Shown: positions 44,619 to 56,449, counted from the first letter of the stretch. The stretch: DNA of 64,000 nucleotides from Heterocephalus glaber (GCF_000247695.1 NW_004624795.1:5286686-5350685), one strand, 5' to 3'. Notes: generated by a model not told the origin, from the sequence alone. Translations and numbers: made by a program.

Positions 44619-47307
44619 CTGGGCGGGGAATAAGGGCGGGGAGGGGCGTCATCCCCGCGCGGGTTGAAGTTGAGACCTCCCCTGTCCTTGTCACCCTCCT
44701 ACAGAGCCCTCTCCCTCCCCATTGCCCCCTGTCAAAATCTAGATTTTAACCAGGCTCGCCAAGCATGGTGGCGCACACCTGTGATCCCAGCACTGGGGAG
44801 GCTGAGGCAGGAGGATTGATTCAAGTTCAAGGCCTGGACTACAGAGCAAGACCTTGTTGTCTCAAAAAACCTCACTACAATCCCATGAGATAGGTTTTGA
44901 GGTCAGAACTGGGGTGGGTGGGTGGCAAACCCAGGCACACTAGCTGGGCGAGCACCCTGCCCCTAGCTGCATCCTTAGCCCTCCAATGAAACGCTTCACT
45001 TGCTTTCCTTCTAATGAAAACACTTAGATGTGGTAGGCACAGGCCTGTAATCCCAGCTCTTGGGAGGCTGAGGCAGGAGAATTGCTGAGTTCCAGGCCAG
45101 CCTGGATTACATAGGGAGACCCTGTCTCCAAAAAAAGAAAAAGAAAGGCCAAGTAACCTGCTCATGTGTGTTGAGGCAAAGGTCTGAATAAGGCCAGGGG
45201 TGCTGCTTGGTGGCAGAAGGCTTGCCCGGGACCCCCAAGGCCTGGTCCATCCCCAGTAGTACTGAGGGGATGGCCTGCACTCACATGACTGGAAGCTGAA
45301 CCTGCTTGTGCCTCAGGCCCAGAAGCTCAAGCTCAAGCTCCTGCTGTGTGCCGGGAGGGCGCAGAGCCCAGCCACACACCCACCTGAGACTGCACAGATC
45401 TGTCCATTCCACCACCAAGGCCAGGAGCTCCTGTAGCAGCAGTTCCCTCAACAGCTCCTCGTCCTCACCTGGGGTCCTGAGGGGGGCAGCGAAGGGGACA
45501 ACGAGGGAGCCTGCTGAGCCCAGCCTCCCCAGGGAGCGGGTCCGGGGTATGACACCACGGGGCAAGCAAGATGGGGCGGCTGTGGCCTCTCGGTTCCCTC
45601 AGCTCTCAGATCCTGGGGACCCAGGCTTTTCAGTACAGCCAGAGCCAATAGGAAAGCCAAGCATAGTCATGCACATTCATCCCAGGACTCAAGAGACTGA
45701 GGCAGGAGGATCGCCAAGAGTTCCACACCAGCGTGGCTTAAAAGTGAGGTCAAGGCCACCCTGAACTACATAGCCAAACCCTAACTCAAAAAACCCAGGG
45801 CCGGGGATTTAGCTCAGTGGTTCTGCCGCCTGCCTTCCAAGCGCACGGACCCAAGTTCGATCCCCGGTACCAAAAAAAAAAAACCAACAAATAGCCGGGT
45901 GTGGTGGCACGTGCCCTGCTGAGGGGTGTGCCGAGGTGGGTGACCGGAAGGAAGCCAGGGTCCTTTCTGCTCCTCTGGGGCCCTCACCTCTGCGGCTCCG
46001 CTGCCCCCTGATTCCCCTGAGGTGCAGGCAGCTCCAGGTTCCGGGTGTTCCTCTGGGTGATGTTGTGTCTCCAGCTGGAGGAGAGAGGTGAAGATGGAAG
46101 TGGAGATATCGCCCCATCTGGGGACACTTGGATGTTTTGTCTCCCTGACCCAGGGAGCAAGGACGCCACTTTCTCCACTCAGCCTTCACCAGTGACCACT
46201 TTTCGGAACTTGCCAGGTTGGCCAGGGTGGGTGGCCCACGCCTATCATCCCAGCAGTCTGGAGGCTGAGGCAGGAGCATCCCTGAAAGTTCGAGGCCAGC
46301 CTGGGCTACATAGCAAGACCCTGTCCTGACCGCCCCCCCAGGAGGAAAGAGAAGTGAAGATGAGGACGCCTCCATCGCTCTGCTGCCTGCACCACGGGGC
46401 TTCTGGGCCGGGCCAAGCTGCCCTGAGAGGCGTGCAGGGCACTGCCTGTGGTCTGAAGGCAGAGGGCAGCGGGGAGGGGCAGGGGAGCCCGGGGGACGCA
46501 CTCGCTCTTCTTCCCCTTCTGCGCCAGCAGCCAGTTCACGAAGTCCTGCTGGCGAATCTTGTCCATGGCGATGCTGTAGTCGCTGATGAATGTCCCCTCT
46601 GCGTACCTGGGGCCTCGGGGGCCGCGAGGCCGGGCCTGGGGTCTGGGGGTAGAGGACAGAGTGGGGAGGGGAGAGAGGGGCTCCAGACCCTGGGAGACTG
46701 ATCCTCAATGACTGGCAGAGGACAGCCCTGCCCAGGGCCAGGGTTTATCTTCCTGCATGTGCGTGCGTGCGTGCGTGCGTGCATGCGTGTGTGTGTGTAC
46801 ACGAGCATGCGTGCGCGCTTCTGGTTTCTGGGCAAAGAGGGCTCAGGAATCTCGCTTATTCCCAGGGACTGAGTTACACAGTTCCTTGCTTTCTTCCTCT
46901 TGCCTTTCCCAATTCAGTTCTTTAGCTCAGATCCAAAAAGTAAAGCCTGTCATTCCAACACTAGGGAGGCTGAGCCAGGAGAATCTTGGTGAGTTCAAGG
47001 TCAGCCTGCCCTGCACTACACATTGAGACCCTGCCTCAAAAAACCAGAAAACACAAACAACCACCCCCCCCACCCCCCGAAAACAGAAACAGAAACGCTC
47101 TCTGCATCTGTCCTCTCTGCGTTCCGGCAGCGGACAGTCGTTTTTCACAGCCCAGCCTCTCGGGTGGCCTGGGCTTCCTGCTCCTCATGGCCCCCAGCCG
47201 CTGACCTCCTTCCGCCCCTACCTGCTCAGAGCCTCTCCCTTGTGTCCCAGCCCTGCAGCCAGGAACAGCAGCACCAGCACCAGAGAGCAGGTCCTCATGG
47301 CTGCCAT
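44609..47307 (-). CDS. GIP: GIP: glucose-dependent insulinotropic polypeptide precursor
   Basis: GIP is the incretin released from gut K cells that boosts glucose-dependent insulin secretion. Coding exons in transcript order are 47307-47222, 46642-46502, 46074-45988, 45476-45384 and 44618-44609 (417 nt, 138 aa, human 153). All phases match. Layout: signal peptide about 1-21 (Leu-rich), short N-propeptide ending RGPRGPR, mature 42-residue hormone at residues 42-83 (starts YAEGTFISDYSIAMDK), then a C-propeptide with an acidic, Leu-rich EDEELLRELLLQELL segment ending LCSLRSS. Processing sites visible: Arg before Tyr1, Arg after Gln42, and Gly31-Lys-Lys for a 1-30 amide form. Tyr1-Ala2 is the DPP4 site. 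The first of two in-frame ATGs is chosen because it aligns with the known mammalian start. Confidence 0.96.
44757..45265 (+). repeat. Two B1 and an ID remnant in GIP intron 5
   Basis: B1 44757-44870, B1 45027-45150 and a degraded ID 45195-45265. Confidence 0.82.
45384..45476 (-). CDS. GIP: GIP exon 5: acidic C-terminal propeptide
   Basis: 93 nt from the acceptor CCCCCTCAG to the donor GTGGGT. Reads TPGEDEELLRELLLQELLAL and VVEWTDLCSL, aligning with human SDEDLLRDLLIQELLA. Read-through past the donor gives a spurious longer C terminus. Confidence 0.92.
45655..46332 (+). repeat. SINEs in GIP introns 4 and 3
   Basis: Intron 4 holds B1 45655-45797 (internal duplication) followed directly by ID 45797-45882. 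Intron 3 holds B1 46209-46332. Exon 4 lies between them and is untouched. Confidence 0.85.
45988..46074 (-). CDS. GIP: GIP exon 4: end of mature hormone
   Basis: 87 nt. It completes Asp35, then reads WRHNITQ (hormone residues 36-42), the processing Arg, and a propeptide NTRNLELPAPQGNQGAAEPQ. The acceptor is CTCCTCCAG and the donor GTGAGG. Confidence 0.95.
46502..46642 (-). CDS. GIP: GIP exon 3: propeptide and hormone residues 1-34
   Basis: 141 nt. Opens with PQARPRGPRGPR, then YAEGTFISDYSIAMDKIRQQ and DFVNWLLAQKGKKS. The acceptor is CTACCCCCAG. The donor GTGCGT is less common but keeps phase with exon 4. Confidence 0.96.
46756..46815 (+). repeat. (GTGC)n/(GT)n microsatellite in GIP intron 2
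   Basis: GTGCGTGCGTGCGTGC leads into GTGTGTGTGTAC and a final GCATGCGTGCGCG. The alternating purine-pyrimidine pattern can form Z-DNA. Confidence 0.93.
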
Positions 47308-47600
47308 CACCCACGGGGTTTCTGAGCCTGGAGAGAAAAGGGCCAGAAGAGGGGCATCCGGGATGCTGTGAAGTCTTGAAGCCGGGCTGTGCTGGGTGCC
47401 AGGGCAGTGCCTCCAGGAAGGTGGGGGTTCAGGCAGTAGAGGCAGTGATACAAAGGACTTGGACCTGCTGTGTGTTGTTTTTTCTTTCTTTGAGACAGGG
47501 TCTCACTATGTGGCCCAGCCTGGCCTGGGACTCATGGTGATCCTCCTGCCTCAGCCTCCCCAATGCTGAGATAACAGGCGTGCGCCACCACACCCGACTC
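46935..47600. repeat. B1 (+) in GIP intron 2 and B1 (-) in intron 1
   Basis: Forward copy 46935-47045 with an A/C-rich tail. Reverse copy 47480-47600. Confidence 0.83.
47222..47327 (-). CDS. GIP: GIP exon 2: signal peptide
   Basis: Twenty bases of leader, then ATG at 47307-47305 and a second in-frame ATG three codons on. Reads MAAMRTCSLVLVLLFLAAGL and GHKGEALS. The hydrophobic core runs from Leu9 to about Leu20. The donor is CAGGTAGG. Confidence 0.93.
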
Positions 47601-47766
47601 CCTTAAAGTCTGCCTGCCCTTTTCCTGTTGGGTCTTAGCTAGAGACAGGGAGCAGAGAGGAAGCTCCCTCCAAAGCCCTGCACACCCCAGCTGGCCCTTG
47701 GAGCTGGCCTTCCTGAGGGCCCGCCCCACTGCGGTCCCTTCCGCCCAGTCTCAGCCTCTGTCTTAC

Positions 47767-47803
47767 CACACTCTCCCAGAATCCAGAAGGACGGGCTGGG
47801 GTC
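47767..47803 (-). other. GIP: GIP noncoding exon 1
   Basis: The donor GTGGTAAG ends the exon at 47767. The 5' end is placed about 30 nt downstream of the TATA box. Intron 1 runs to the acceptor before 47327. Confidence 0.7.
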
Positions 47804-47830
47804 CCTTCCAGCTCCCTCCATCCCTGCTGC

Positions 47831-47967
47831 TTTATACTGTGGCTTCCAGGCCCCATTGGCCTAATCCCATCTTATCTCGGCGTTCCGCCACATTAGGCCT
47901 CTGTACACAGGGTGACCGCGCCTCCGCAGCTGCCCCGAGCTAATTGGTGATTAACATTTGGGTATCT
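47831..47967 (-). promoter_or_regulatory. GIP: GIP promoter: TATA, CCAAT, GATA and homeobox motifs
   Basis: In the GIP sense, moving upstream: TATAAA (47831-47836), CCAAT (47855-47859), GATAAG (47871-47876), a homeobox-type GTTAATCACCAATTA (47941-47955) and AGATAC (47962-47967). GATA factors and homeodomain factors (PDX1, ISL1) are known regulators of GIP in K cells. Actual binding here is inferred. Confidence 0.7.
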
Positions 47968-48148
47968 GGGCTGCAGGCTGGGCACCACTGCCGGGACCCC
48001 ATGCCCGTCCTCCCCTCGCCGGGCAGGCCCGCTGCTGCTCCCCACTTCCTGACTGTGCCTCAGGTTGGTGAGCTGGGCAGGGCACGCGTGGGGAAGCGTG
48101 GCGCTTCTAGGGTAGAGGAGAGGTCACAGTCATCTGAACACCAGTTTA

Positions 48149-50530
48149 AGCCCAACATGGTGGTGTGCGCCTGTCATCCCAGCACTCCAGAGGCTGAGGC
48201 AGGAGGATCTCCAGGAGTTGAAGGCCAGCCTGGGCTACATAGTGAGACCCTGTCTTAAGAAGCCAAATAAATGGCCAAGCTCATTTTCTGCCTCTCCAGT
48301 CCAGGGCCTGAGAGAGGCCCCAGGTGGACTTGGTGGCCTGGGATCCAGCAGGAAGTTAAGTGCCGCGTGGGCTGCAAGATCCCAGGGAGGAAGCCGCCTG
48401 CCCTGCCACCTGGAAACCAGCCTTCTGCTCACCCATTGCTCACATCCCCCAGTCTCACCCAGTGAGCGCCCTGCAGTCATCTCCCAGCGACAGCGACAGC
48501 GGCCTCAGCCTTCAGGGGACACGGGACTGCCAGGACCTGTGTCCTGGGGGCGACACTGTTAATGGCTCAGAGTTTGCGTCAAAACCCGGGCCCTTGCCCA
48601 GGGGCGGAGGTTGGGGGTGGTGTGAACATCGTTCCCTAGGATGCCCAGGTCCTTCTGGTGCCAAACCAGAGCCAGAGCCAAGAAAGTTCCTTTTGTTTGA
48701 GACGGGGGTCTCGCTATGTAGTGCACCCTGCCCTTGAACTCACTATGTAACCCAGATTAGCATCAAACTCATAGGGAGCCCCCTGTGTCAGCCTCCCGAA
48801 TGCTAGGAGTATAGTCGTGTGCTCCATGCCTGGCTTTTAATTTTAGTATTTTTGTGGAGCTGAGGATCAAACCCAAGACCTCAAGAATGCAGACAGTGCT
48901 CCCCCTGACCAGCTGCACTCTGCCCAGGGCTCACACTGTAAGAAGCCACCTGATGAGCAGTCCTGGGGGCTTCTGGGTGGGGTGCAGAGAGGAGGCTTGG
49001 AAGATAGTGGCCCCCCTCCTGCTGTTCCAGGACAGAGTTTCCAGGACGTGGGGCTCAGAGAGGAGGCAGAGAAGCCTAAATCCCAGCACTTGGGAGGCCA
49101 AGGCAGGTGGATCCCTGTAAGTTTGAGGCCAGCCTGGGCTACATAGTGAGTTCAAGTCCAGTCTGGACTACATAGTGAAACCCTGTCTCAAAAAAAAACA
49201 AAGTAAAAAAAAAAAAGTGGAGCAATGGAGGAGCCCTGGGGTTTGCTGCCTCCTGCAGCCCATGGTGATCAGGACCCCGCCTCCCCCTTGGCCATGTGAA
49301 GACTGGGATCCTCCAGGCTCAGCCTCCCTCAGGCTCCACCTTTGAAGTTCCTGGGGTCTCTAGCTCCGCCTTGGGCTGACTCAGAGCCCACCTCCCTCTC
49401 TGTCCCTCTCACAGGCGGGTGGTGATTCTTGTGCCTGCCAGTGAGTCACCCTCCGTCATGCTGACTCCTAGAAGGCCTGGCCCCCTCGGGAGTCCCAGAC
49501 AGTTCAGCCACAGCAGCTCTCACACCACCAGGTCCACGGGGACACTGTCCAAGCTCCCCCGGCAGTGCACACCTGGGATCCCAGCACTCAGGAGGCTGAG
49601 GCAGGAGGATCATTATGAGTTCGAGGCCATCCTGGGCTACATAGTGAGTTTAAGTTCAGCCTGAAATACACAGTGAGACTTTACCCAAAACAGAACATAA
49701 CAAAATGAAAACCCCAAAACAAACAAACAAAAACTTTGCACCAGAGTGCTGGGATTACAGATGTGCAGGACCATACTCACTGGTTCTTTACCACTTAATA
49801 GTTCCATGTATATCTCCAAAAACTGAGGATATTCACTCATGTAACCCAAGTAACTAAAGGTATCAAAGTCAAGAAGGGTATAATTTTTTCTATTATCCCA
49901 TCACATCCTTGGGAACGTGCCCTTCCTCTACTTGATCTGGTCTTTAATCATGTACTGTGCTCCATTGTTAGATCCCTTTCATTCTCCTTAATCAGTTTGC
50001 AGACTTTCACTGTTTGTCAGGATAATGACTTTTTTTGTCTTGTTTTTTGAGACAGGGTCTCCTTATGTAGTCCAGGCTGGCCTTGAGCTCAATATGTAGC
50101 CCAGGCTGGGCTCCAACTCCCAAGGATCCTCCTGCCTCAGCCTCCTGAGTGCTGGAATTATAGGTGTGTGCCATGACACCTGGCTAGTTTTCTTAATTTT
50201 ACTCTTTTTTTTTAATTAGTACCTGTTTGCAGGACATAATATTTACATTTATCATGGGGAGTTGCTGCATGTACATAACACATCTTAATTCTTTTTTCAT
50301 CTCCTACTTTTGGCTCTTCTAACAGGCATGTAGTATAACTCACTGTAGTATCTGGGGGAGGCAGTACTGAAGATTAAACCCAGGGAGCACTAAACTACAT
50401 CCACAGCCCTTTTTTTTTTCTTTTTAAATTTTCAGGCAGAGTCTCACAAAGTTGCCCAGGCTGGCCTTAAACTTGTGATCCTCCTGCCTCAGTCCCCCAG
50501 GACCTGGAGTTACAGGTGTGGGTTATGATG
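48149..50530. repeat. SINE series upstream of GIP
   Basis: B1 (+) 48149-48266, B1 (-) 48695-48838, ID (-) 48838-48915, B1 (+) 49068-49215 and 49553-49720 (both with the internal duplication), B1 (-) 50030-50190, ID (-) 50355-50410 and B1 (-) 50415-50530. Gaps of 300-430 bases between them hold nothing recognised. Confidence 0.8.
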
Positions 50531-50544
50531 TGCCCCTCTCATTT

Positions 50545-53500
50545 TCAAAAGAAATAGACTGGCAGAATGGATCAAGAAGCAGGATCCAACAATATGCTGC
50601 ATAGAAGAAACACATTTAATTTAAAAAGAAATTCATGGACTGAAAGTCAGAAGATGGAAAACTATTCTCTATGTGACAGGAACCTGGAAAAAAAGCAAAG
50701 TTAGCTATTCTATTGGCAGACAGTGGATTTCAAGCCAAGACTGATTAAGAGAGACAAAGAAGGTCACTACATCCTTGAAATGGGAACAATCCAAGAGGAA
50801 GTGATAACAATCATAAATATATATGCACCAAATACTAGTGCACCCAACTATATAAAACAAATATTAATGGACATGAAAACCAAATAAACATGAATACAAT
50901 TATAATAGGGGATGGGCGAGGAATTTAGCTCAGTGGTTTCGCCGCCTGCTGTGCAAGCGCAAGGACCTGAGTTTGATCCTTGGTACCAAAAACACCCAAT
51001 TATAAGGGGGGACCTCAATACCACACTGTCACAAATAAATAGATCAAATAGATGAAAAATCAATGAGAAATATCAGAACTGAAGCAAACTTTTTTTTTTT
51101 GGTACCAGGAATCGAACTCGGGTCCTTGCGCTTGCGAGGCAGGCGATGGAACCACTGGGCTAAATCCCTAGCCCTTGAAGAAAACTTTTGAACAAATGGA
51201 CTTAGTAGATATCTATAGTGTTCCACCCCAGAACATTAAAATACACATTTACAGCTGCACACGGAATGTTCTCCAAAACAGACCACATACTAGCTCATAG
51301 AACGTGCTTAAGTAAATGCAAAGGAATTGGAATTATCCCATGCATATTGTCAGGCCATAGTGCAATGAAATTGGAAATCAATGGAAAAGGAAACCACAAG
51401 AATTTCATAAACAGAGCTGGAGATTTAGCTCAGTGGTTCCTCTGCCTGCCTCGCAAGCACAAGGACCCGAGTTTGATCCCCAGTACCAAAAAAAAATGTT
51501 TCATAAACACATGGAAATTAAATAACATCCTCCTGAACAACCAATGAATCACAGATGTAATTAAAGAAATTAGATAGTTTCTACAATTAAACTATAACAC
51601 CAATACAACATACCAGAACTTATGGGATGTAGTGAAAGCTGTCCTACCAGGGAAATTTATAGTGGTGAATTCCCATTTCAGATAAACAGAGCAAGCTCCA
51701 ATAAACAACCTATTTTTCTTTGTTTTTGTTTTTTGAAGCAGGCTCTTGCTGTGTAGTTTAGGCTGGCCTTAAACTCCCTAGTTAGTTCAGGCTGGCCTTG
51801 AATTCACAAAGATCCTCCTGCCTCAGCCTCCCTAGTGCTGGGATTATAGGCCTGCACCAGCACTCCCAGCTTTTTGTGGGCCTTTTTGTTTCTTTGTTAT
51901 AAACAACCAAATGTTAAACCTCAAGCTTCTAGAAGAGCAAGTCAAACCCAAAGCTTGTGTGAGGGAGAAAATACAAAGAGCAGAGCAGAAATTAATGCAA
52001 TAGAGACTAAGAAAACAATACAAAGAATCAGTGAATCAGAGTTAGTACTTTGAAAGATCAAATAAAGTTGACAAACCCCTAGCCAACCTTATCAAAAAAA
52101 GGAAAGAAAAGACTCAAACCCATGCAATTAGGAATGAAAAGGGTGAAATCATAACAGATCCTGCAGAGATCCACAAGGTCATCAATATCTACTTCGAGAA
52201 CCTGTACTCTAATATGATAGAAAACATAGAAGAAATGGACAGATTCCTAGATACATATGAATTACCAAAACTAAATCAAGAAAATATAAAAATTCCAAAT
52301 AAACCAGTATCAGCCAATGAAATTGCAGATGTAATTAAAAACCCACCACTGGGCTAGGGATTTAGCTCAGTGGTTTTGCTGCCTGCTGCGCAAGCTCAAG
52401 GACCCGAGTTTGATCCCCAGTACCAAAACAAAAAACAAAAATAAACCCACCACCAACAACAACAAAAAAGCCCAGGCTCTGACAGATTCACTGTTGAATT
52501 CTATAAGAAATTTAGAGAAAACCTAATGCCACTACTCCTCAAACTCTTTAATGAAATTGAAAGGGAAGCAATACTCCCAAAGTCCTTCCTTCCTTCTCTT
52601 TCTCTTTCTCTTTCTTTCTTTCTTTCTTTTTGGCACCGGGAATCAAACTCAGGACCTTGCACTTGCAAGGCAGGCGCAGTGCCACTGAGCTAAATCCCCA
52701 GCCCTCAAAGTCTTTTCTGAAAGCAAGCATTAATTACCCTGATACCAAAACCAGAGAAGGATCCAACCAAAAAGAGAACAGGCCAATCTCCCTAATTCAC
52801 ATTGATGCCATCGATGCAATAATCTTCAATAAGATAGTGGCAAACAGGTACCTCAGCGGCACCACACCTGCCTGGCAAGCTCAAAGTCCTGTGTCCAATC
52901 CCCGCTACCCCCCAAAAAAGACCCCAAAAAACAAAACAAAACCCAAAAAACTTGCAAACAGGATGCATCAAATCATCAAGAAAATTATATACCATGACCA
53001 AGTAGAATTCATCCCAGGGATGATTTAACATACCCGAATCAATAGATGTAATGCACCATATTAACAGAGCCAAGGACAAAAACCGTATGATCCTCTCAAT
53101 AGATGCAGAAAAGGCATCTGACAAAGTCCAACACCCATCATGATAAAAATCCTACAGAAAATTGGTAGATAGTCTTTATCTCAATCTTATAAAAGCCATC
53201 TATGACAAACCAACAGCTAACATCACATTAAATGGATAAAAACTGAAAGCTTTCACTCTAAAATCAGAAACAAGGCACGGATGTCCACTGTCACCATTCT
53301 TTTTTTTTTTGGTACTGGGCATCGAACTCGGGACCTTGTGCTTGTGAGGCAGGTAATGGAACCACTGGCCCACCATTCTTATTTAATATAGTTCTGGAAA
53401 CATTAGCCAGAGTAATTAGACAAGAGAAAAAATAAAAGGAAAAAGGATAGGAAAGAAAGAAGTTAAATTATCCTTATTTGCAGATGACATGATCCTCTAC

Positions 53501-55795
53501 ATAGAAGACCCCAAAAACTCCACCAAAAGATTTCTAGATTTAATAACCAAATTTAGTAGTGTAGCTGAATACAAAGTCAACACTCAAAAATCAATACCAC
53601 TCCTATACAAAAATAACAAACTCACTGAGAGAAATTAGGAAAACAACATTTTCACAATAGCATTGACAAAATGAAATATCTAGGAACCAATCTAATGAGG
53701 GAAGTAAAAGACTTTCACATTGAAGACAACAGTGCTCTGAAAAAGCAGATGTCAGAAAATGGAATTAGGGCCGGGGATTTAGCTCAGTGGTTCCCATGCC
53801 TGCCTTGTAAGCACAAGGTCCTGAGTTTGATCCCTGGTACCAAAAAAGAAAAAAAAGAAAATGGAACTATAAGCCTTGTTCTTGGGTAGGAAGGACTAAT
53901 ACAGCGAAAATGGCCATACTTTCAAAAACTGCTATACAGATTTAAAGCAATCCCAATCAAAATACCAATAGCATATCTCACAGAATTAGAGAAAACAATC
54001 CTGAAATTCGTTTGGAACCAGAAGAGACCTAGAATAGCAAAGGCAATTCTGGGCAACAAAGACATGGTAGGGGGTATCACAATCCCCAACTTGAAACTCT
54101 ACTACAAAGCTACTGTGATAAAAACAGCATGGTACTGGCAAAAGAACAGACCCAAGGATCAATGGAACAGATTAGAAGATGCAGAATTAACTCCAGACAC
54201 ACTCAGCCACCTCATCTTTGACAAAGGAGCCAAACACCTTCACTGGAGGAAAGATAGCCTCTTTAATAAATGGTGCTGAAAAAATTGGCTTTCCACATAC
54301 CAACGATTAAAACTAGAACCATATCTTTCACCATGCACTAACCTAAAATTGAAATGGATCAAAGATCTAAATATTAAAACAGAAACACTAAATCTGCTGG
54401 AAGAGAGAATAGATAGAACGTTTGAGAACATAGGAGTAGGCAAAGACTTCATGAACCAAACCCAGACTGAATGGAAAATATCAAAAAGAATCAACAACTG
54501 GGACCTCATCTTATGTATAACAAGCTTTTTTTGGGGGGGGTACCAGGGATGGAACTTGGGACCTTGCTCTTGTGAGGCAGGTGCTGGAACCATCGAACTA
54601 CATCCCCGGCCCAACTTAGAACAAGGTTTTGCGCAGCAAGAGAAACCACCAACAGAGTGAAGAGACAACCCACAGTGTGGGAAAACAATTTTGCCAGCTG
54701 TTTCTCAGACAAAGGTCTACTATCTAGAATATATAAAGAACTAAAAAAAATCAGATCCCCAAATTTAAAGACCCAATCCAAAAATGGGCATCTGATATGA
54801 ACAGACATTTCTCAAATGAAGAAGTAGAAACAGCAAATAAATGAAAAACTGTTCAGCATCACTGGTCATTTGAGAGATGCAAATGAAAACAACACTGAGA
54901 TTCCACCTCACTCCAGAAAGAATGGCTGCTATCAAGAAATCAACCAGGGCGCCGGGGATTTAGTGGTTCCACTGCCTGCCTCGCAAGCGCAAGGTCCCGA
55001 GTTCGATCCCTGGTACCCCCCCCCCCAGAAAGAAATCAACCAATAACAAATGCTGGAAGGGCTGTGGGGAGAATGGAACCCTTCTTCACTTTTGGTGGGA
55101 GTGTAGACTAGTAGAACCACTGTGGAAATCAGTGTAGAGATTCCTCAAAAAACTAAAACCTACAGGTTCCATTTGACCCAGCTATTCTCCTCTTGGCCTC
55201 CTCCCAAAAGAATTAAAAGCATCCTACCATAGTGATCTATGCACACCCACGTTCATAGAGGGACAGTTTGTAATAACTAAATCTTAGAAACAGCCCAAAT
55301 GCCCATGAACCAATGAATAGCTAAAGAAGATGTGGTGGGGTGTTTTTACACAATGGAGTATTACTCTGGCATAAAGAAGGATGAGCTGAGACATTTCTAG
55401 CTAAATGGATGGACCTTGAGACCATACTCTTAAGTGAAATCCATCAGACACACGTGTGTAAATACTGAGTTGTTTCTCTGGCGTAAGAAACCAAAAGTGG
55501 AAATAAGGACCAAAGCGTATAATAGATATTGGGAAATGGAAGGAACTGTTCAAAAGGGGAGGGGAACAAGGGAGGGAAGGGAGAAAGGAAGGAAGGGACA
55601 AGAGAAAAAGAGGACAGAAGGGAAAAAGGAAACAGAGCTTTTGTACACGAGGGGAAGAGGGGTTGCAGGGAGGGGAGGGGAATGGGAAAAAGAGGGGGGA
55701 GGTATCCTGTACAGGTTCAAATTCCCTATGAATGGTATCATTATGTAAGTCTAAAATGTATCAGTAAATGTTTTGCTATAAAAAACATATATTTA
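50545..55795 (+). repeat. 5'-truncated L1 retrotransposon (ORF2 and 3' UTR) with nested SINEs
   Basis: Starts within the ORF2 endonuclease region (GATCCAACAATATGCTGC) and runs through reverse transcriptase (LFADDMILYIED near 53478, the FADD active-site box) to the C-terminal part ([18 protein letters not shown] near 54010). It ends in a G-rich purine 3' UTR (55545-55715). Many stops and frameshifts make it inactive. SINE insertions: ID at 50910-50990 (+), 51090-51175 (-), 51418-51490 (+), 52352-52430 (+), 52590-52705 (-), 52850-52920 (+, degraded), 53305-53370 (-), 53768-53850 (+), 54525-54612 (-), 54948-55028 (+), and B1 51720-51875 (-). Confidence 0.93.
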
Positions 55796-56290
55796 TTTTA
55801 TATTGTTGGTGGGAGTGCAGGCTGGGAATCGGTATGGAGATACCTCAAAGAACCAGGGCTAGAGGTCCCATTTGACCCAACTATTCCCCTGCTGGGGATC
55901 TTCCCAAAAGAATTAAAAGAATCATACCACAGCGATAGATGTGCACCCATGTTTATAGCAGCACAGTTTGTAATAGCAAAAGCTTGGAAGCAGCCCAAGT
56001 GCTCATCAACTGAAAGCTGGATAAAGAAGATGTGGTTTTTTAATAAAATGGAGTACTACTCAGCCATAAAGAATGAGAAACTAGAGACATTTATAGCTAA
56101 ATGGATGCATATCGAGGCCATACTCTTAAGTGAAATAAACAGGACACACGTGTAAAGACCGAATAGTTTCTCTAGTGTGAGAGACTGAGAGTGTAAATAA
56201 GGATACACATGGATGAAATGGCCTAATAACATATTTCTTGGATTGTGTTTCCATCGTGTGTCATATGACTGTATCGAAATTTAAATTAGG
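55796..56290 (+). repeat. Second L1 3'-end fragment
   Basis: Repeats the text of the preceding L1 near 55090-55450 (GTGGGAGTG, CATTTGACCCA, AGTACTACTCAGCCATAAAG), so it is a separate truncated copy. Frame 55529-56155 runs across the junction of the two and is not a gene. Confidence 0.88.
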
Positions 56291-56449
56291 GAGAAGCTTG
56301 GCTTATGTGGAGTCTGCTAGCTAACTGGAGTTTTTTTCCAGACCACTATTTGTTCAGTGTTGGTTTTGGGGACCTTTCTGAAAGAAATCACATCCTCTGG
56401 TGTCTTGTTGGTGCTTGAGATGCTTTTTTAAGTTATATGGAAAAATGTT

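Noticed and set aside
45281..45565. Alternative GIP C terminus from reading through the exon 5 donor
   Set aside because: Splicing to 44618 restores the conserved ending and a human-like 3' UTR, whereas the read-through tail has no family counterpart.
50545..55795. Active L1 ORF2
   Set aside because: Stops, frameshifts and eleven SINE insertions interrupt it, and the 5' part is missing.
55529..56155. 208-codon plus-strand frame
   Set aside because: Spans the 3' UTR of one L1 and the start of another L1 fragment.
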